A model generated the notes under the pieces. That model worked only from the letters and a program-made list of their open reading frames with translations, did not search any database and was not told the origin of the DNA. From positions 186,001 to 250,000 of the forward strand of contig NW_026529174.1 of assembly GCF_026262505.1 (NCBI RefSeq): a DNA stretch of 64,000 nucleotides, given 5' to 3'. The position numbers and the translations under genes were made by a program. The stretch is from Trichomonas vaginalis G3. Lineage: Eukaryota > Parabasalia > Trichomonadida > Trichomonadidae. The stretch's first letter is position 1; the number at the start of each line of letters is the position of its first letter. Below, in pieces: positions 50,349-61,032 of this stretch.

Positions 50349-50687
50349 ATTGTCAAATTAAACTCTCGGACTCTATGCTTTTCAAGTAAGAATTTAGTAT
50401 TTGACTTAATGTGCGAACTTTCTTATTCAATTTTACCGGATAAAAGCATTCTACCATCTCATAAAATAGATATAATTCAGTCATTTAATAATAATAATCC
50501 AATAAATGAAGATAATCTCGATTTTTACTTAAATTTATATTTAAATTTAATTGATGATCCAATTATCATACAAAATAAAATTGTTACTGATTCCATTATT
50601 AATTTTCTATCACAGAATTATGAGATCTTAGATGAAGATACAATCAGCGAATTTGAATCAAAATACCAAATTCATCCTGATTCATAG
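50349..50687 (+). CDS. Unknown MULE-associated protein, 3' part
   Basis: In frame with the sequence left of MITE 2 once the MITE and one duplication copy are removed. Includes the ATG at 50409 (MCELSYSILPDKSILPSHKI). Acidic, helical, ends KYQIHPDS. The whole protein would be about 410 residues. Confidence 0.5.
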   Translation: MVKLNSRTLCFSSKNLVFDLMCELSYSILPDKSILPSHKIDIIQSFNNNNPINEDNLDFYLNLYLNLIDDPIIIQNKIVTDSIINFLSQNYEILDEDTISEFESKYQIHPDS

Positions 50688-51138
50688 ATTTTTTGATTAT
50701 TGCTAACATAATAAGCAATTCATTGTCAGTAAAACACTATATTTTTAGATTCAAATCAGATACACACTTTTTTCTATATCTTCATATTCTGTTTAAATGA
50801 TATTTAGCTATGATAACATAAGCTATTATGTATACATATATTTTTAAGTTTCTAACATATTTCTATTTCTGTTGTCTCTTATATTCTTTAGAAACATAAT
50901 ATTAATCACCATTTATTATTTTTATCATTGAAACATCAATAATGTCAAACAAATATTGTCATGATTTTTTAATATCTCCTGAAAAACTGTAGCAAAAATA
51001 TTATTTACAAATGATTCATGAAAAAAAATTAAATTTTTAATTCACAGAATGTTTTATATAATAGATATTGCATCATATATATTGTTGAATTTATATTATT
51101 TATGGTGATTTATTATTTGTCACTTTTCTAATTCATAA
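50688..51138. other. Intergenic region before the MULE transposase
   Basis: 450 bases of AT-rich DNA. TCATA at 51133-51137 has its A four bases before the ATG 51139 and matches the host Inr. Nothing else seen. Confidence 0.45.
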
Positions 51139-52971
51139 ATGTCTTTATTACTGAAATATATTGATGCTCCACCTCAAAATCCAATTGATTTCAAAATTCC
51201 ATTGAGTGATCCTATGGACTGGCCATTAATTCCATCCATTCAAGAACTAAAAAAAGCATTGTCAAATAATGAAAATGACGATTCTGTTCCTAGCTACTCA
51301 ACATCTGAAGTTTCGCATGAAAAAATTATAGCAATTGAAGCATATTTAACATCCATTAATTTTGCCAATGAAGATTCAGCGTTTTTTACAGCATTATACC
51401 ACACATCTCAAAATTTCATATTTATGAACTATAATAGAGCAAAACATGAATTATCATGTCAATGCGGCGCTCATTATACAGTTTACTATGACAAAACGCT
51501 CAAATGTTACAAAATACGAGTTGATAAATCTCATTCGCATTGTATGGAATCAACAACCATCCCCACAATAGTATTAGATTATCTTATTGAATCAAATAAT
51601 GAATCAATTATCAGTAATAATTTTACAAATTTTCATCGTATCGTTCAAAAACAATTCAAAAGGGAAATAGGAGAAGATACTTTTCGAAAACGTGTAAAAG
51701 CAATTTTTCATATTACAGATTCTGATTTAGTGAATAGTTTCAAAAAACTAATTTCATTGAATAATCATATTGTTGAATCAGGAGGCTGTTCCATTATTTC
51801 TACAGGTGAAAAAAATGATAAAAATGAGTATATTTACAAAGTTAACGAATTAATTGAAGATCCAAACTTTATAATAAAATGTATTTCAATTTTACCACCG
51901 GCATCAGAATTGTTTCTTAAATCAGAAAGATTTAACAATATTCTTCTTGTGGATGCCACTAGAACCAATACAATCTGTGCGGGTAAAATGGGGGTAATTG
52001 CCACTACATCTCCAACCAGACGAGCTATTCCGATAGCATATGGTTGGTCTGTGGAAGAAGATCTTCCACTAATGTCTAGTTTATTTAAGACAATTCTCAA
52101 TAAAATCACCAAAAATGACATTTCAATTATCTTGAGTGACGGCGGAACAGCTATTAAAGGGGCATTAATTGAAAATGGATTGATTCAAAAACAACGGAGG
52201 TGCATTTTTCACCTTTTCGAAGATGTGAAATATTCGAAATGTAGAAAAATAATATGGTCTTTGAATTTGGCTATAAACTCTGTTGATTATACAAACAAAT
52301 TAAATGACATCAAAAAATCAATAACAGAAAATTATCCAAATTATTCGGAAACAAAAATTGATAAATTTATTAAAAAATTAAAAGACGCAAATCCCTTTAA
52401 GTTCAATTCATTTGACCAAGGATTGCAAGCTACTTCTGTTTTGGAAGCCTTAAATGGGGAATTCCAAAAAAGAAAAATTTTCGATATTATTGAAGCTTTT
52501 GCCTGGTTTACAGATGCAACAGTCAAATATGGAGTTGAGGCATTGAAAAACTGTGGTCAGCCAAAAGAAATTATCGATTTTGTAATTAAAAAATCGTTCT
52601 CATATAATGTTCACTACAGCGAAATCAAAGACTTATTTAAAGTTATTGATAGGCTTGGCTTTGAAGAAAAAATCCTTATCTTCAATGGTAAAGGATTTTG
52701 CAGTTGCAATGAAACAAAGCGTTTCGGAACCGTTTGTTCTCATATTGAAGCACTTAACAATCAAAAACCTGAATTAAGAATTAATGTAGACCAATATTTA
52801 AATAATTGTTATACAGCGAAAATATCAGATGAAAAAATTGAAGAACTGGCAAAAATGACGGCAAGTTATAAAAACTTGCCAGCTATAGATAGTTTAGAGA
52901 TCCCTGAAAGAATAAGAAGAGATAAACAAACGAGAAAGAGAATGCCTTCAAAATTTGAATATAATAAATAA
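51139..52971 (+). CDS. MULE transposase with SWIM zinc finger
   Basis: Intact 610 residues. N-terminal zinc-binding-like region (ELSCQCGAHYTVYYD ... SHSHC). Catalytic residues: D in ILLVDATRTNT (about 270), D in IILSDGGTAI (about 331), then CIFHLFEDVKY, and E in TSVLEALNGEF (about 436). SWIM finger GFCSCNETKRFGTVCSHIEA near residues 520-540. This order is the MULE signature. The enzyme would act on the long inverted repeats at 24651 and 53614 and could mobilise the MITEs. Start supported by the Inr. Confidence 0.88.
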   Translation: MSLLLKYIDAPPQNPIDFKIPLSDPMDWPLIPSIQELKKALSNNENDDSVPSYSTSEVSHEKIIAIEAYLTSINFANEDSAFFTALYHTSQNFIFMNYNRAKHELSCQCGAHYTVYYDKTLKCYKIRVDKSHSHCMESTTIPTIVLDYLIESNNESIISNNFTNFHRIVQKQFKREIGEDTFRKRVKAIFHITDSDLVNSFKKLISLNNHIVESGGCSIISTGEKNDKNEYIYKVNELIEDPNFIIKCISILPPASELFLKSERFNNILLVDATRTNTICAGKMGVIATTSPTRRAIPIAYGWSVEEDLPLMSSLFKTILNKITKNDISIILSDGGTAIKGALIENGLIQKQRRCIFHLFEDVKYSKCRKIIWSLNLAINSVDYTNKLNDIKKSITENYPNYSETKIDKFIKKLKDANPFKFNSFDQGLQATSVLEALNGEFQKRKIFDIIEAFAWFTDATVKYGVEALKNCGQPKEIIDFVIKKSFSYNVHYSEIKDLFKVIDRLGFEEKILIFNGKGFCSCNETKRFGTVCSHIEALNNQKPELRINVDQYLNNCYTAKISDEKIEELAKMTASYKNLPAIDSLEIPERIRRDKQTRKRMPSKFEYNK

Positions 52972-52994
52972 TGTTGATTTCAAATTTTGAGTAA

Positions 52995-53614
52995 TTGATC
53001 GTCAATTTTGAAAGGATAATAAAAATTGAGAGTAGGTGTAATTTTTAAAAAAAAGAAGATAAATCAAATATATTTTGATAAACAAATCAAATTATTAATT
53101 CATCCAAATTTTTTAAGAAATGATCGGCAATTTTGAAAGGATAATAAAAAATTGAGAGAAGGTGTAATTTTTTAAAAAAGAAGATAAATCAAATATATTT
53201 TAATAAATAAATCAAATTATTCAATTTTGATTTTAAAAACAATACTTTTATTGTAAATTTGAATTCAAATTATTGTTTTATATTCAGCCTTATATATTAT
53301 TTTTCTTTAAACATTATTTTTCTTTCTTCTATTCAAATGCATTTTCAAAGCAAATTTTGAATTATCCTATATTATCTTAATTACAAATATATTTTTATTT
53401 AACTTAAATGCACAATTAATCTTTTCATAATTTATCCATTTTGATAATTTCGATTTTTTCAAAACGCTCTCAAATCTTTACAATTTGTGAGAATAATTTT
53501 ATTCCCATATCAAAATTCAAATTTGTTTTTTTTTAATAATTGCATTTATCTATTAATATACTATCTATTTTTTCAATTTTTTATTTTCTATTTTTTATCA
53601 ATTTTTTTCAAAAT
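52995..53614. repeat. Right inverted-repeat arm of the MULE
   Basis: Inverted match to 24651-25530, with about two tandem units against four on the left. It begins a few bases after the transposase stop. Confidence 0.85.
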
Positions 53615-54095
53615 AAAATTTCTCCTAAACATTTTACGAAATCTTGCTAATATTTGCTTTCCCCATATTTATGGATGTGTTTCACCATCAATATACTTTC
53701 TATTTATTAAAATTCAATAAAGAAAAATCTCATCTTTCTAATTCCTTCATGAAAAATCCGAATTCATACTTGATTTATTATATACATTTTTACTAGCTAT
53801 TGAATCAATTGTACTAACAATGTTAATTTCATTATCTAACTATAATATAAAATGTAAATTATAAAATATTGTTTAAATTACATACTAACAATATAATATT
53901 ATTGATCTCATCATGCACAACCATCTTACCGTTCATTTCCATCAAAAACTCAACATTTACTATAAATATAGTAATTATATCATTTGAAAAAATCCAAATT
54001 TCCTCCTAATTCATATATTTCATTTTAAATATTATACATATTCTATGTTCATAATGCCAGATCTAAATCTCAAATAGATTTCGAAATAAATAAAG
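53615..54095. other. Non-coding segment between MULE arm and outer TIR
   Basis: About 480 bases, AT-rich. It does not match the corresponding left segment (24285-24650). No gene or structure recognised in either. Confidence 0.45.
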
Positions 54096-54141
54096 AACAG
54101 AAAGTGTTCCTCTCAAAAAGTGGAAACACTTTCCGGTTCCT

Positions 54142-54308
54142 CCGCCATAGAGTTCGAATTTGTAAGTACCTGGTTCTAAGATTAATTTGTAATCTGTGCA
54201 TTCAGAATTTGATTCACAAGGATAATCAAATGTGTAATGTGTTTTATTGAAATTTACATTTGATTTAGCACCAAGTAATGATTCATTAACAAGTGATGCT
54301 GAAATCAT
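54142..54308 (-). pseudogene. Glycine-rich surface protein gene, 5' part
   Basis: Begins MISASLVNESLLGAKSNVNF and contains FDYPCESNSECTDYKLILEP then GTYKFELYGGGTG, the standard opening of trichomonad glycine-rich domain proteins. The 29.9-kb insertion starts inside the first glycine cluster. No cleavable signal peptide is evident. Confidence 0.7.
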
Positions 54309-54309
54309 C

Positions 54310-55340
54310 TTCTATTATTATTTCATTGTATAAAAAATTGCGAGATAAAAATGATGTGCGAAAAGTGTCATTTTATGTTAAGAATAAGGTTTGTATCAGG
54401 GAATTCAATTATCATAACAAAATAAATGCACAATAATTCAGCTTCCAAATCGGCGACCCAAATATCTCATAATTAAAATCCCCATATAATTGAAAATTTC
54501 CTTTACCCATATAATTATAAAAGTTTGTTACAGATTCAGCAAATATAAGCTAATTTGTTTTTAATATCTTTCATTCTATATGACTTAAAGATAATGCCTC
54601 TGCAGATGCTATTTACTGATTTAATTTTAAATTTGAAGGGGAAAAATAAATGAACTTCAGATTTAATTCAGTAATTTTTGATATAAATTAGATTGAATGA
54701 ATAATTATAATAAAACTTTCAAATGAGATCAAATCTAAAATTGATTCTCTAAAAAATCTTTGTTTTGCTAAACAATAAATGATACAATTGATTGTTTATT
54801 TTTGTGTTATATAATTATCAAAAAATGATACTAAAATTGAAAACAATTCTAAACAATGACTCATTATCTTATCAACAATAAGATTTATCAAAAATAATTA
54901 CGTAATTTTATATACATTACTGATGGTATATATAAATACTTAATTATTATTCTGAAATGCGCATATATTAGAAGTTCAAATTTAATTAAAAATTTATTGT
55001 TGGGGCATTTTCTTAGGAGAGGGTAAATTTGAATACCATTCAAAAGTAAAAATTCACAATTTGTTCGATTTGGACATATAATCTATTATTATATATAATG
55101 TAATTAAGAAAAAAAAAATAAAATGACCTGCATATATTAATTATTTAGATTGCAAGATTCAAAAAAGCTATTAAAATTAGAGACTAAATAAATAGCGAAT
55201 TGATTCATATGGATTTATGTAATTGTGAACATTAAAAGAGTTTATTTATTGATCTAATAAAAAAAAGATAAAATATTAATGAGAAAATTGAAAGAATAGA
55301 GTGTCCCATTCACTCGTGTTGGTCGCAATGTATCATTCTG
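54310..55340. other. Non-coding host DNA
   Basis: About 1 kb, AT-rich, without open frames of note, RNA genes or repeats that I can see. Confidence 0.4.
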
Positions 55341-55344
55341 GGAG

Positions 55345-55740
55345 ACATTGCCTCTGCATGTCTCCCACAATGGCACAATGTTCCTTGGAGAAAGACCTGG
55401 AAGGGGGTCCTTTCTCAAGGTCAGGGCCCCCTTCTAGTCTTTCTGGTCCTGGAAGGAGCGCTTCTGACTGGTCTGTGCGCTGCTTCCAGGAAGATCAGGA
55501 GATTGCTCGAAGTTCGCGGCAAGTGCATTCCGACACCACAGATGCACTTGCCGCAACATATAATTGCGAGTGTCTGCTGCTTTGGTCAAAAGAAGCAGCA
55601 GACACTCGCAATGCGAACCGAATTGTCCCAGAAAGACCTGGAAGGGGGTCCTTTCTCAAGGTCAGGACCCCCTTCTAGTCTTTCTGGTCCTGGAAGGAGC
55701 GCTTCTGACTGGTCTGTGCGCTGCTTCCAGGAAGAACATG
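55345..55740. repeat. GC-rich hairpin cluster
   Basis: At least five different hairpins in a row. TGGGAGACAT-9-ATGTCTCCCA. GAAAGAC..GAAGGGGG paired with CCCCCTTC..GTCTTTC. CCTGGAAG..GCGC with GCGC..CTTCCAGG. GCGGCAAGTGCAT-13-ATGCACTTGCCGC. A perfect 20-bp stem ATTGCGAGTGTCTGCTGCTT. The second and third occur twice, before and after the others. Open frames crossing it on the plus strand are by-products of the GC-rich repeats. Confidence 0.9.
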
Positions 55741-56721
55741 AGATTGCGCCAATAAGCTCCTATCAACAAATTTTGACTAAAAATATAAAGTATCCTTTTG
55801 TGATTTAACGAATAGCTCAATTTTAAAATAGATTTGATTCTAATAATAAATTGAATGAGTTTCGCTTACGTTTAGAATTTAATGATTTATATGATTTTTT
55901 CGTTCACAGAAGAGTCATTGATATCCAATATCAAAAAAACAGCAAAGACACACCATAATAAATGATATTGAAGCTAAATATTACATATTTCAACATATCT
56001 AAAAAATTATTATAAGATTAGATCTCATGCAATGCCGAGCAGTTTCCTAAAGCATAATTACTTATTTATACAGAATCAATTATATAATATTCACATTGCA
56101 AATTATATACATTCTCACGAAGCAACATGAAATAGACTGTCCGAATTTGAATTCAAATAGAGATCTACTTCAAAAGGATTTCTTACAATATGTAATCTCG
56201 ATGTTGATCACTGGAATACAAGGGATGCACGTAATTTACAAATTGTTGCAAAAATAGTAGTGCAACAAAAATTTTATTTTTAGCTTGTCACTTGATATAT
56301 AACAATTGCAAAAACTCAATCAAAAATAGGATTTGAACAACTTTTTAAAATTGTGAGAAAAATTCTATCGGCACATTCTATTCAATTTTAAAGTATTTCT
56401 TTCATATTCCAATCGATTATTCAATATTTGCCAATCACAAATTTTAGTTCAAAATTCAAAAAATCCCTAATTTTAATTTCAGATGAAATCTCGCAAAAAT
56501 AACATTGTTTTAACCATATAAATATATATTTTATATATTGTATAGTGATTTTTTAATATTTTTATGAGTAAAATCGAGAGTGAGGAAATGTGGACTACAA
56601 AAAACGATAGAAATGAATAGTTTACATGGGAATTCAATACTTACAAGTATTCAATGTCACTTTTGTACTCGAGATTTTGACTCTAGTATATTTTTGAAAT
56701 TGAACTGGTATTGTATTGTAA
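55741..56721. other. Non-coding host DNA
   Basis: AT-rich; short open frames only, none with a recognisable product. Confidence 0.4.
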
Positions 56722-57968
56722 TAAACAGAAATTCATCAAAAGTGACAGCTCTCAATTTTTTGACATTTGTAAATTCTAAATTGAATGAGAAAAATGAAAT
56801 AATACTAAGCATAATACAATATTCTAGATTTAATTATAATTAGGGAAAAGTTAGTTTTGAGAGTACTTTTCATAGGCATATAGAATGAAATCTTCTGAAA
56901 AATAATATCACATAAACTCATATTATTTTCTAATATATAACTATTTTATATAAAAATCAAATTCAATGATCTTAAAAGCGAAGGATAAACCTCAAAATTT
57001 ACGAATATAATGAGTGGGAATATAATGCTTATCTATCATAAAACCATATGAAATATCAATTTTTGCTTTACGCCTAATTTTTGACGACAATTAGCAAAAA
57101 ATGTTAAATGTTAACACTCAGTCCATTTGAATATGAAAAATAAAATTGACTTTGATTAAATGTTTTTATTTATCATGCAATTCTTCTTGCGACCAAAGAT
57201 TTGAATCAAATTTCAAAAAATAAGATAGCTTAAAAAATAATATACGGTAGTGTTTACTAATAGATGAATAGTATATAAATTCTATTAAAATGGATTTGAT
57301 CCAAAAAAATATATAAAATTTGATCATAAATAAAATCGTTTTAAATTACTTCTTCATTTAAATTATAACAATTATTTTTGGTTTTATATTTTTTTTGGAT
57401 CAAATCCATTTTAATAGAATTTATATACTATTCATCTATTAGTAAACACTACCGTATATTATTTTTAAGCTATCTTATTTTTTGAAATTTGATTCAAATC
57501 TTTGGTCGCAAGAAGAATTGCATGATAAATAAAAACATTTAATCAAAGTCAATTTTATTTTTCATATTCAAATGGACTGAGTGTTAACATTTAACATTTT
57601 TTGCTAATTGTCGTCAAAAATTAGGCGTAAAGCAAAAATTGATATTTCATATGGTTTTATGATAGATAAGCATTATATTCCCACTCATTATATTCGTAAA
57701 TTTTGAGGTTTATCCTTCGCTTTTAAGATCATTGAATTTGATTTTTATATAAAATAGTTATATATTAGAAAATAATATGAGTTTATGTGATATTATTTTT
57801 CAGAAGATTTTGTGTTCTTCTTCAAAATTTTACTTTTTTATTAAAAAGAATCTTTACTAAATATACATTTACTTTAATTAATATTTAAAAACGTGCTCTA
57901 TCAAAAGTTCCAAAAATTCAATATTTTAGCTTTTCTGATGTGTCACTTTTGATGAATTTCTGTTTACA
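56722..57968. mobile_element. Foldback element with about 420-bp inverted arms
   Basis: Outer TIR AACAGAAATTCATCAAAAGT + GACA at about 56724-56747, inverted at 57943-57967. The inner arms 56889-57314 and 57385-57809 are almost perfect inverted copies separated by about 70 bases. No gene. The shared AAAAGTGACA core resembles the TIRs of MITE 1 and of the element at 23434. Confidence 0.85.
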
Positions 57969-58350
57969 ACAGTATAACAAGACATATAAAATAATTAAAA
58001 AATTTACCAACGGCGTAATTTCATTCAAAAACAATATTGAAAAGAAAAGTGGTTTTTATTGTTTTTTTTAAATATATATATATTTCAACAATGATGTAAA
58101 ATATGAATCTTTTAAAAAAAGCAACAAAGTTTTCATGGCCAAATCATTGAAAAGTTTGAATTATTAAGGGGAGTTATACTTGAAAAATTTGAATTATCAT
58201 TGAATTATTAAATAGGAATGATATTTTGTAAACTATTGAAATTTTATTCAAATAAAATAGTTAAGTGATATACACATCAAATAATTAAATAATTTTATCT
58301 GCAACCGCCAAAAATTTTATTTAAGTATACCGTTTGATAATTTAAATTGA
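57969..58350. other. Upstream region of the membrane protein gene
   Basis: AT-rich; no element found. TCATT occurs at 58351-58355 and 58356-58360, the latter with its A 11 bases before the ATG, both fitting the host Inr. Confidence 0.45.
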
Positions 58351-58368
58351 TCATTTCATTTTCTTTAA

Positions 58369-59418
58369 ATGCTATTCAGTGCTTTAGTAGCTAATGTGGC
58401 GTCAGCTGCAGATTTAGCTGGATTTGATTATGCTACTAAGTTTGCTTCTGAATGTGATTATTGGTTATATCCAATGTGGACAGTGGATTATTCATTTTAT
58501 AACGTCGAAGCTGGAAAAACCCTATGTATAGTGGGGTCTGTTATCCTTGGTGCAAACACATCTTTTAAAGCAACTGCTTATTTCCCCAAAATATCAAGTA
58601 CTGCCAATGAATACGAAGAGTCTAAAGAGATCGAAAATCCTGTTGCTGTTGTTGGAAAATACGAATTTGATAACACTAAAGGACAATTAAGTTTAATTCC
58701 AGTTACAAAAATAAAACCATGTAGCCCTCTTAGACTTCAATACGTTGCAGCGATGCCATCATTGAAATTGTCATACAAGGCCAACGGAAATTCATATACT
58801 GCAGAGTCAAATACTTTTGTTTCCACAGCCAGAAAAGATAATGTCAAACTGTCCTTCCACATTAAATCTTCTTCTAAAAGAGCTGATGCCTTATATTCAA
58901 TTTCTAATAAGAATTTAACGTATAAATTTAATAGAGACAAAGAAGTTACAATACAAACTAACCGTGATATACTTGGTCTTTCTAAGCCATTCACAGATTA
59001 TGAAGGAACAGTTGGAACCTATAAAGGTATAACTATTCAGCCCATTCTTTCCGCATTTGATACAGCAACAGATATTACCACTGGCAAAATAACTTTTTCA
59101 TTTTCTGGAGATGTAAAACTTTCTTGGGAAGAAGCAGCGGCATCTTCTGCTGATCAAAATGAAGAGTTCTATTTCCCAGAGTTCACAACTTCACTAACAA
59201 CAAAGAGTGGTATTTTCACCAAGGATGATGTCGATGTGAAGTATCCATCTGGATTACCATGGTGGGCTATTCTTTTGATTGTTATTGCTGTAATCATTGT
59301 CATTGCCATAATAGTCGTTGTTATCATTCTTGTCATTAAGAAGAAGAAAGACAAAAGTAGCAGCAGTAGCAGCAGTAGTAGCAAGAAGAAGAATGCCGAG
59401 GCAGATGGAGCTGCTTAA
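58369..59418 (+). CDS. Single-pass (type I) surface membrane protein
   Basis: 349 residues. A short hydrophobic N-terminus (LFSALVANVASAA) looks like a signal peptide cleaved near residue 14. The ectodomain has several Cys and possible N-glycosylation sites (ANTSFKA, NKNLTYK). A membrane helix follows (PWWAILLIVIAVIIVIAIIV then VVIILVI), then a basic stop-transfer KKKKDK and a cytoplasmic Ser9/Lys tail. Preceded by an Inr. Intact and host-like in codon use. No domain family recognised. It probably sits on the plasma membrane. Confidence 0.8.
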   Translation: MLFSALVANVASAADLAGFDYATKFASECDYWLYPMWTVDYSFYNVEAGKTLCIVGSVILGANTSFKATAYFPKISSTANEYEESKEIENPVAVVGKYEFDNTKGQLSLIPVTKIKPCSPLRLQYVAAMPSLKLSYKANGNSYTAESNTFVSTARKDNVKLSFHIKSSSKRADALYSISNKNLTYKFNRDKEVTIQTNRDILGLSKPFTDYEGTVGTYKGITIQPILSAFDTATDITTGKITFSFSGDVKLSWEEAAASSADQNEEFYFPEFTTSLTTKSGIFTKDDVDVKYPSGLPWWAILLIVIAVIIVIAIIVVVIILVIKKKKDKSSSSSSSSSKKKNAEADGAA

Positions 59419-60261
59419 AATTAGATTGAATAAATTAAATATTTTAACAAACTAATTAATTTTATATGTTTATAGGATGAAACTATTAAATAATTTCGAT
59501 CATACAGATAAAATATTGACAAATAGTGTTGAGTTTGTATCCAATATTTGTAAAAAGACATAAATTGAATATGAATTTCGATAAATAGCTACATTCAAGG
59601 CAAAGTGTGTGATAGTTGTTGAAAATAACTCTAAAAATAAATATTATTACTGATGATGAAGCAATTATGAATATTTATCATATTTTGAATACAATTTGTC
59701 AATAAATGATTTTATTCAAATGAATATCTTTAACTCAATTGAATAAAAAGGATATTCATTTTCAGCAATCACGTGATTTTCCTTGGAAACAAGATATATT
59801 TAAATCATAATAATAAAATTCAGTTTAAACTGTTTAAAATTTCTCATTTTAAACATTTGTAAGTAAGGTACTCATTTTACCATGGAGATAGCTAATGATC
59901 TATTATATAATTTGAAAATGAATTAAAATGTAAGTTATAGGAAAAATGATAAAATCAACATTTCGTGAAGTCTAGTTTGTGCCGATTTTGTTGGTCGAAT
60001 TCTCTTTGAGAGATTAGAAATCAGTTGGTATCCCAATCAATTGATTCAAAGTATGTTGTTCATTGAGACACAACATATGCACTTGATTTATTTTTTGTTA
60101 TTGCACTAGTTCTATTAAAAATTTCTATTTGGGAAAAAAATCTTGGAATTTCTTTGAAAAAAAAATAAACTGCGAAGAAATCTTTGCTTAACATCTGATT
60201 GTTCCTACTGTTCTGCTTATTTTATATCGATCTTTGGAAAATGAACTGTAATAGAGTCATC
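59419..60261. other. Non-coding host DNA up to Maverick 3
   Basis: About 840 bases without recognisable genes or repeats. Confidence 0.4.
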
Positions 60262-60393
60262 AGTAGTATATGTTGACGGGTTTAGTGACTTTTTTTGTTA
60301 CATCTATATATAGACGATGCATTAAAATATATTTATTTATAAATCATTAAAAAAATTAACATTAATTTTAAAATAATTTATTTTTTATCTTTT

Positions 60394-60594
60394 AGCCGTT
60401 TTCGCTACTGGTGCCAAAAAGTTTGCAACGGGTTTAAATATCATCCATGTAAAATTTTAGAACTTGGTAACGAAAAACTTCAGAAAAAATTAAACGAAAG
60501 ACTATCAAAAGATAAAGTTGAAAGAGTAAATAAACTCGCTAAAGGTAATGGTAATGATGAAGAAGAATTTGATGAGTTCAACATTGAACTTTAA
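60394..60594 (+). pseudogene. Inverted gene fragment joined to a 3' gene remnant
   Basis: Bases about 60394-60436 are the reverse complement of about 61106-61148, inside the MAAG-type gene of the same element. They run into the last 52 codons of an unidentified gene (KILELGNEKLQKKLNERLSK ... EFDEFNIEL) ending at 60594. Maverick 2 keeps only the last few bases of that gene (near 28390). Confidence 0.6.
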
Positions 60595-60598
60595 GAAA

Positions 60599-60973
60599 CT
60601 AATGATTATTTGAATTTATAATATCAATTATCTGATTTATTCTTTCTTCAATCTCTTCTATTCTTTTTGTTAAATCATCAATTTTCATTAATGAGGTGAT
60701 TCTTGATTGAGGAATAGATTTCAAACTAATCACCCCTTTTATTTTTGAAATTTTGAATCCATCAACTTTAAACATTTTATTCAATTTACACGTTGTCAAT
60801 TCTTCAAATAATTTTTTATTGTTAGCATAATAGTCATTAAATTCTTCAACAGATGAAAAAATTTTTATTTCAGTAATTGGTTTAACAACGTTTATTTTTT
60901 GTTGAACATTTTCACTTTCATTTATTTCTTCCTCCTCTGTTTCATTTATTTTAAAATCGGTTTCATTTATCAT
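60599..60973 (-). CDS. Small Glu/Lys-rich coiled-coil protein, intact copy
   Basis: 124 residues, MINETDFKINETEEEE to a coiled coil and IIDIINSNNH. Intact counterpart of the frameshifted gene at 28406-28772. One of the few Maverick 3 genes better preserved than its Maverick 2 copy. Confidence 0.65.
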   Translation of the reverse strand: MINETDFKINETEEEEINESENVQQKINVVKPITEIKIFSSVEEFNDYYANNKKLFEELTTCKLNKMFKVDGFKISKIKGVISLKSIPQSRITSLMKIDDLTKRIEEIEERINQIIDIINSNNH

Positions 60974-61032
60974 TAAATAAAAATTAGAATATAAGTGATG
61001 AAATATATTTTTTAATTAATATTAAATCAGAA

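Larger units (their letters stand above)
24651..53614. mobile_element. Long-inverted-repeat MULE, expanded by nested insertions
   Basis: The left arm from 24651 (ATTTTGAAAAAAATTGA) matches the right arm ending at 53614 in inverted orientation for about 500 bases, then through a tandem repeat. Without Maverick 2 and the two MITEs, the element would be about 5.5 kb. It would contain a chromodomain-type protein, an uncharacterised 410-residue protein and a SWIM-type MULE transposase, all on the plus strand. No target duplication was found at 24651/53614. Confidence 0.65.
24248..54132. mobile_element. 29.9-kb composite insertion with 41-bp TIRs, CCGG duplication
   Basis: The 41 bases at 24244-24284 are the exact reverse complement of 54096-54136. 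CCGG at the outer edges (24244-24247 and 54133-54136) can be read as a 4-bp target duplication. With one CCGG kept, the host glycine-rich gene reads straight through in frame (..GGGTG then PSYGASGG..). Each TIR can also fold on itself (GAAAGTGTT ... AACACTTTC). The interior holds a long-inverted-repeat MULE, two MITEs and Maverick 2. Whether the 41-bp TIRs belong to the MULE or to a separate outer element is open: between them and the MULE's inverted repeats lie about 370 and 480 bases that do not match each other. Confidence 0.75.

Noticed and set aside
55301-55808. Three overlapping plus-strand frames of 63-125 residues
   Set aside because: They cross GC-rich hairpins where stops are rare; the translations are not protein-like and follow the repeats.
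56580-56843. An 87-residue plus-strand frame
   Set aside because: No Inr at a suitable distance, AT-rich random composition, and its end enters the foldback element.
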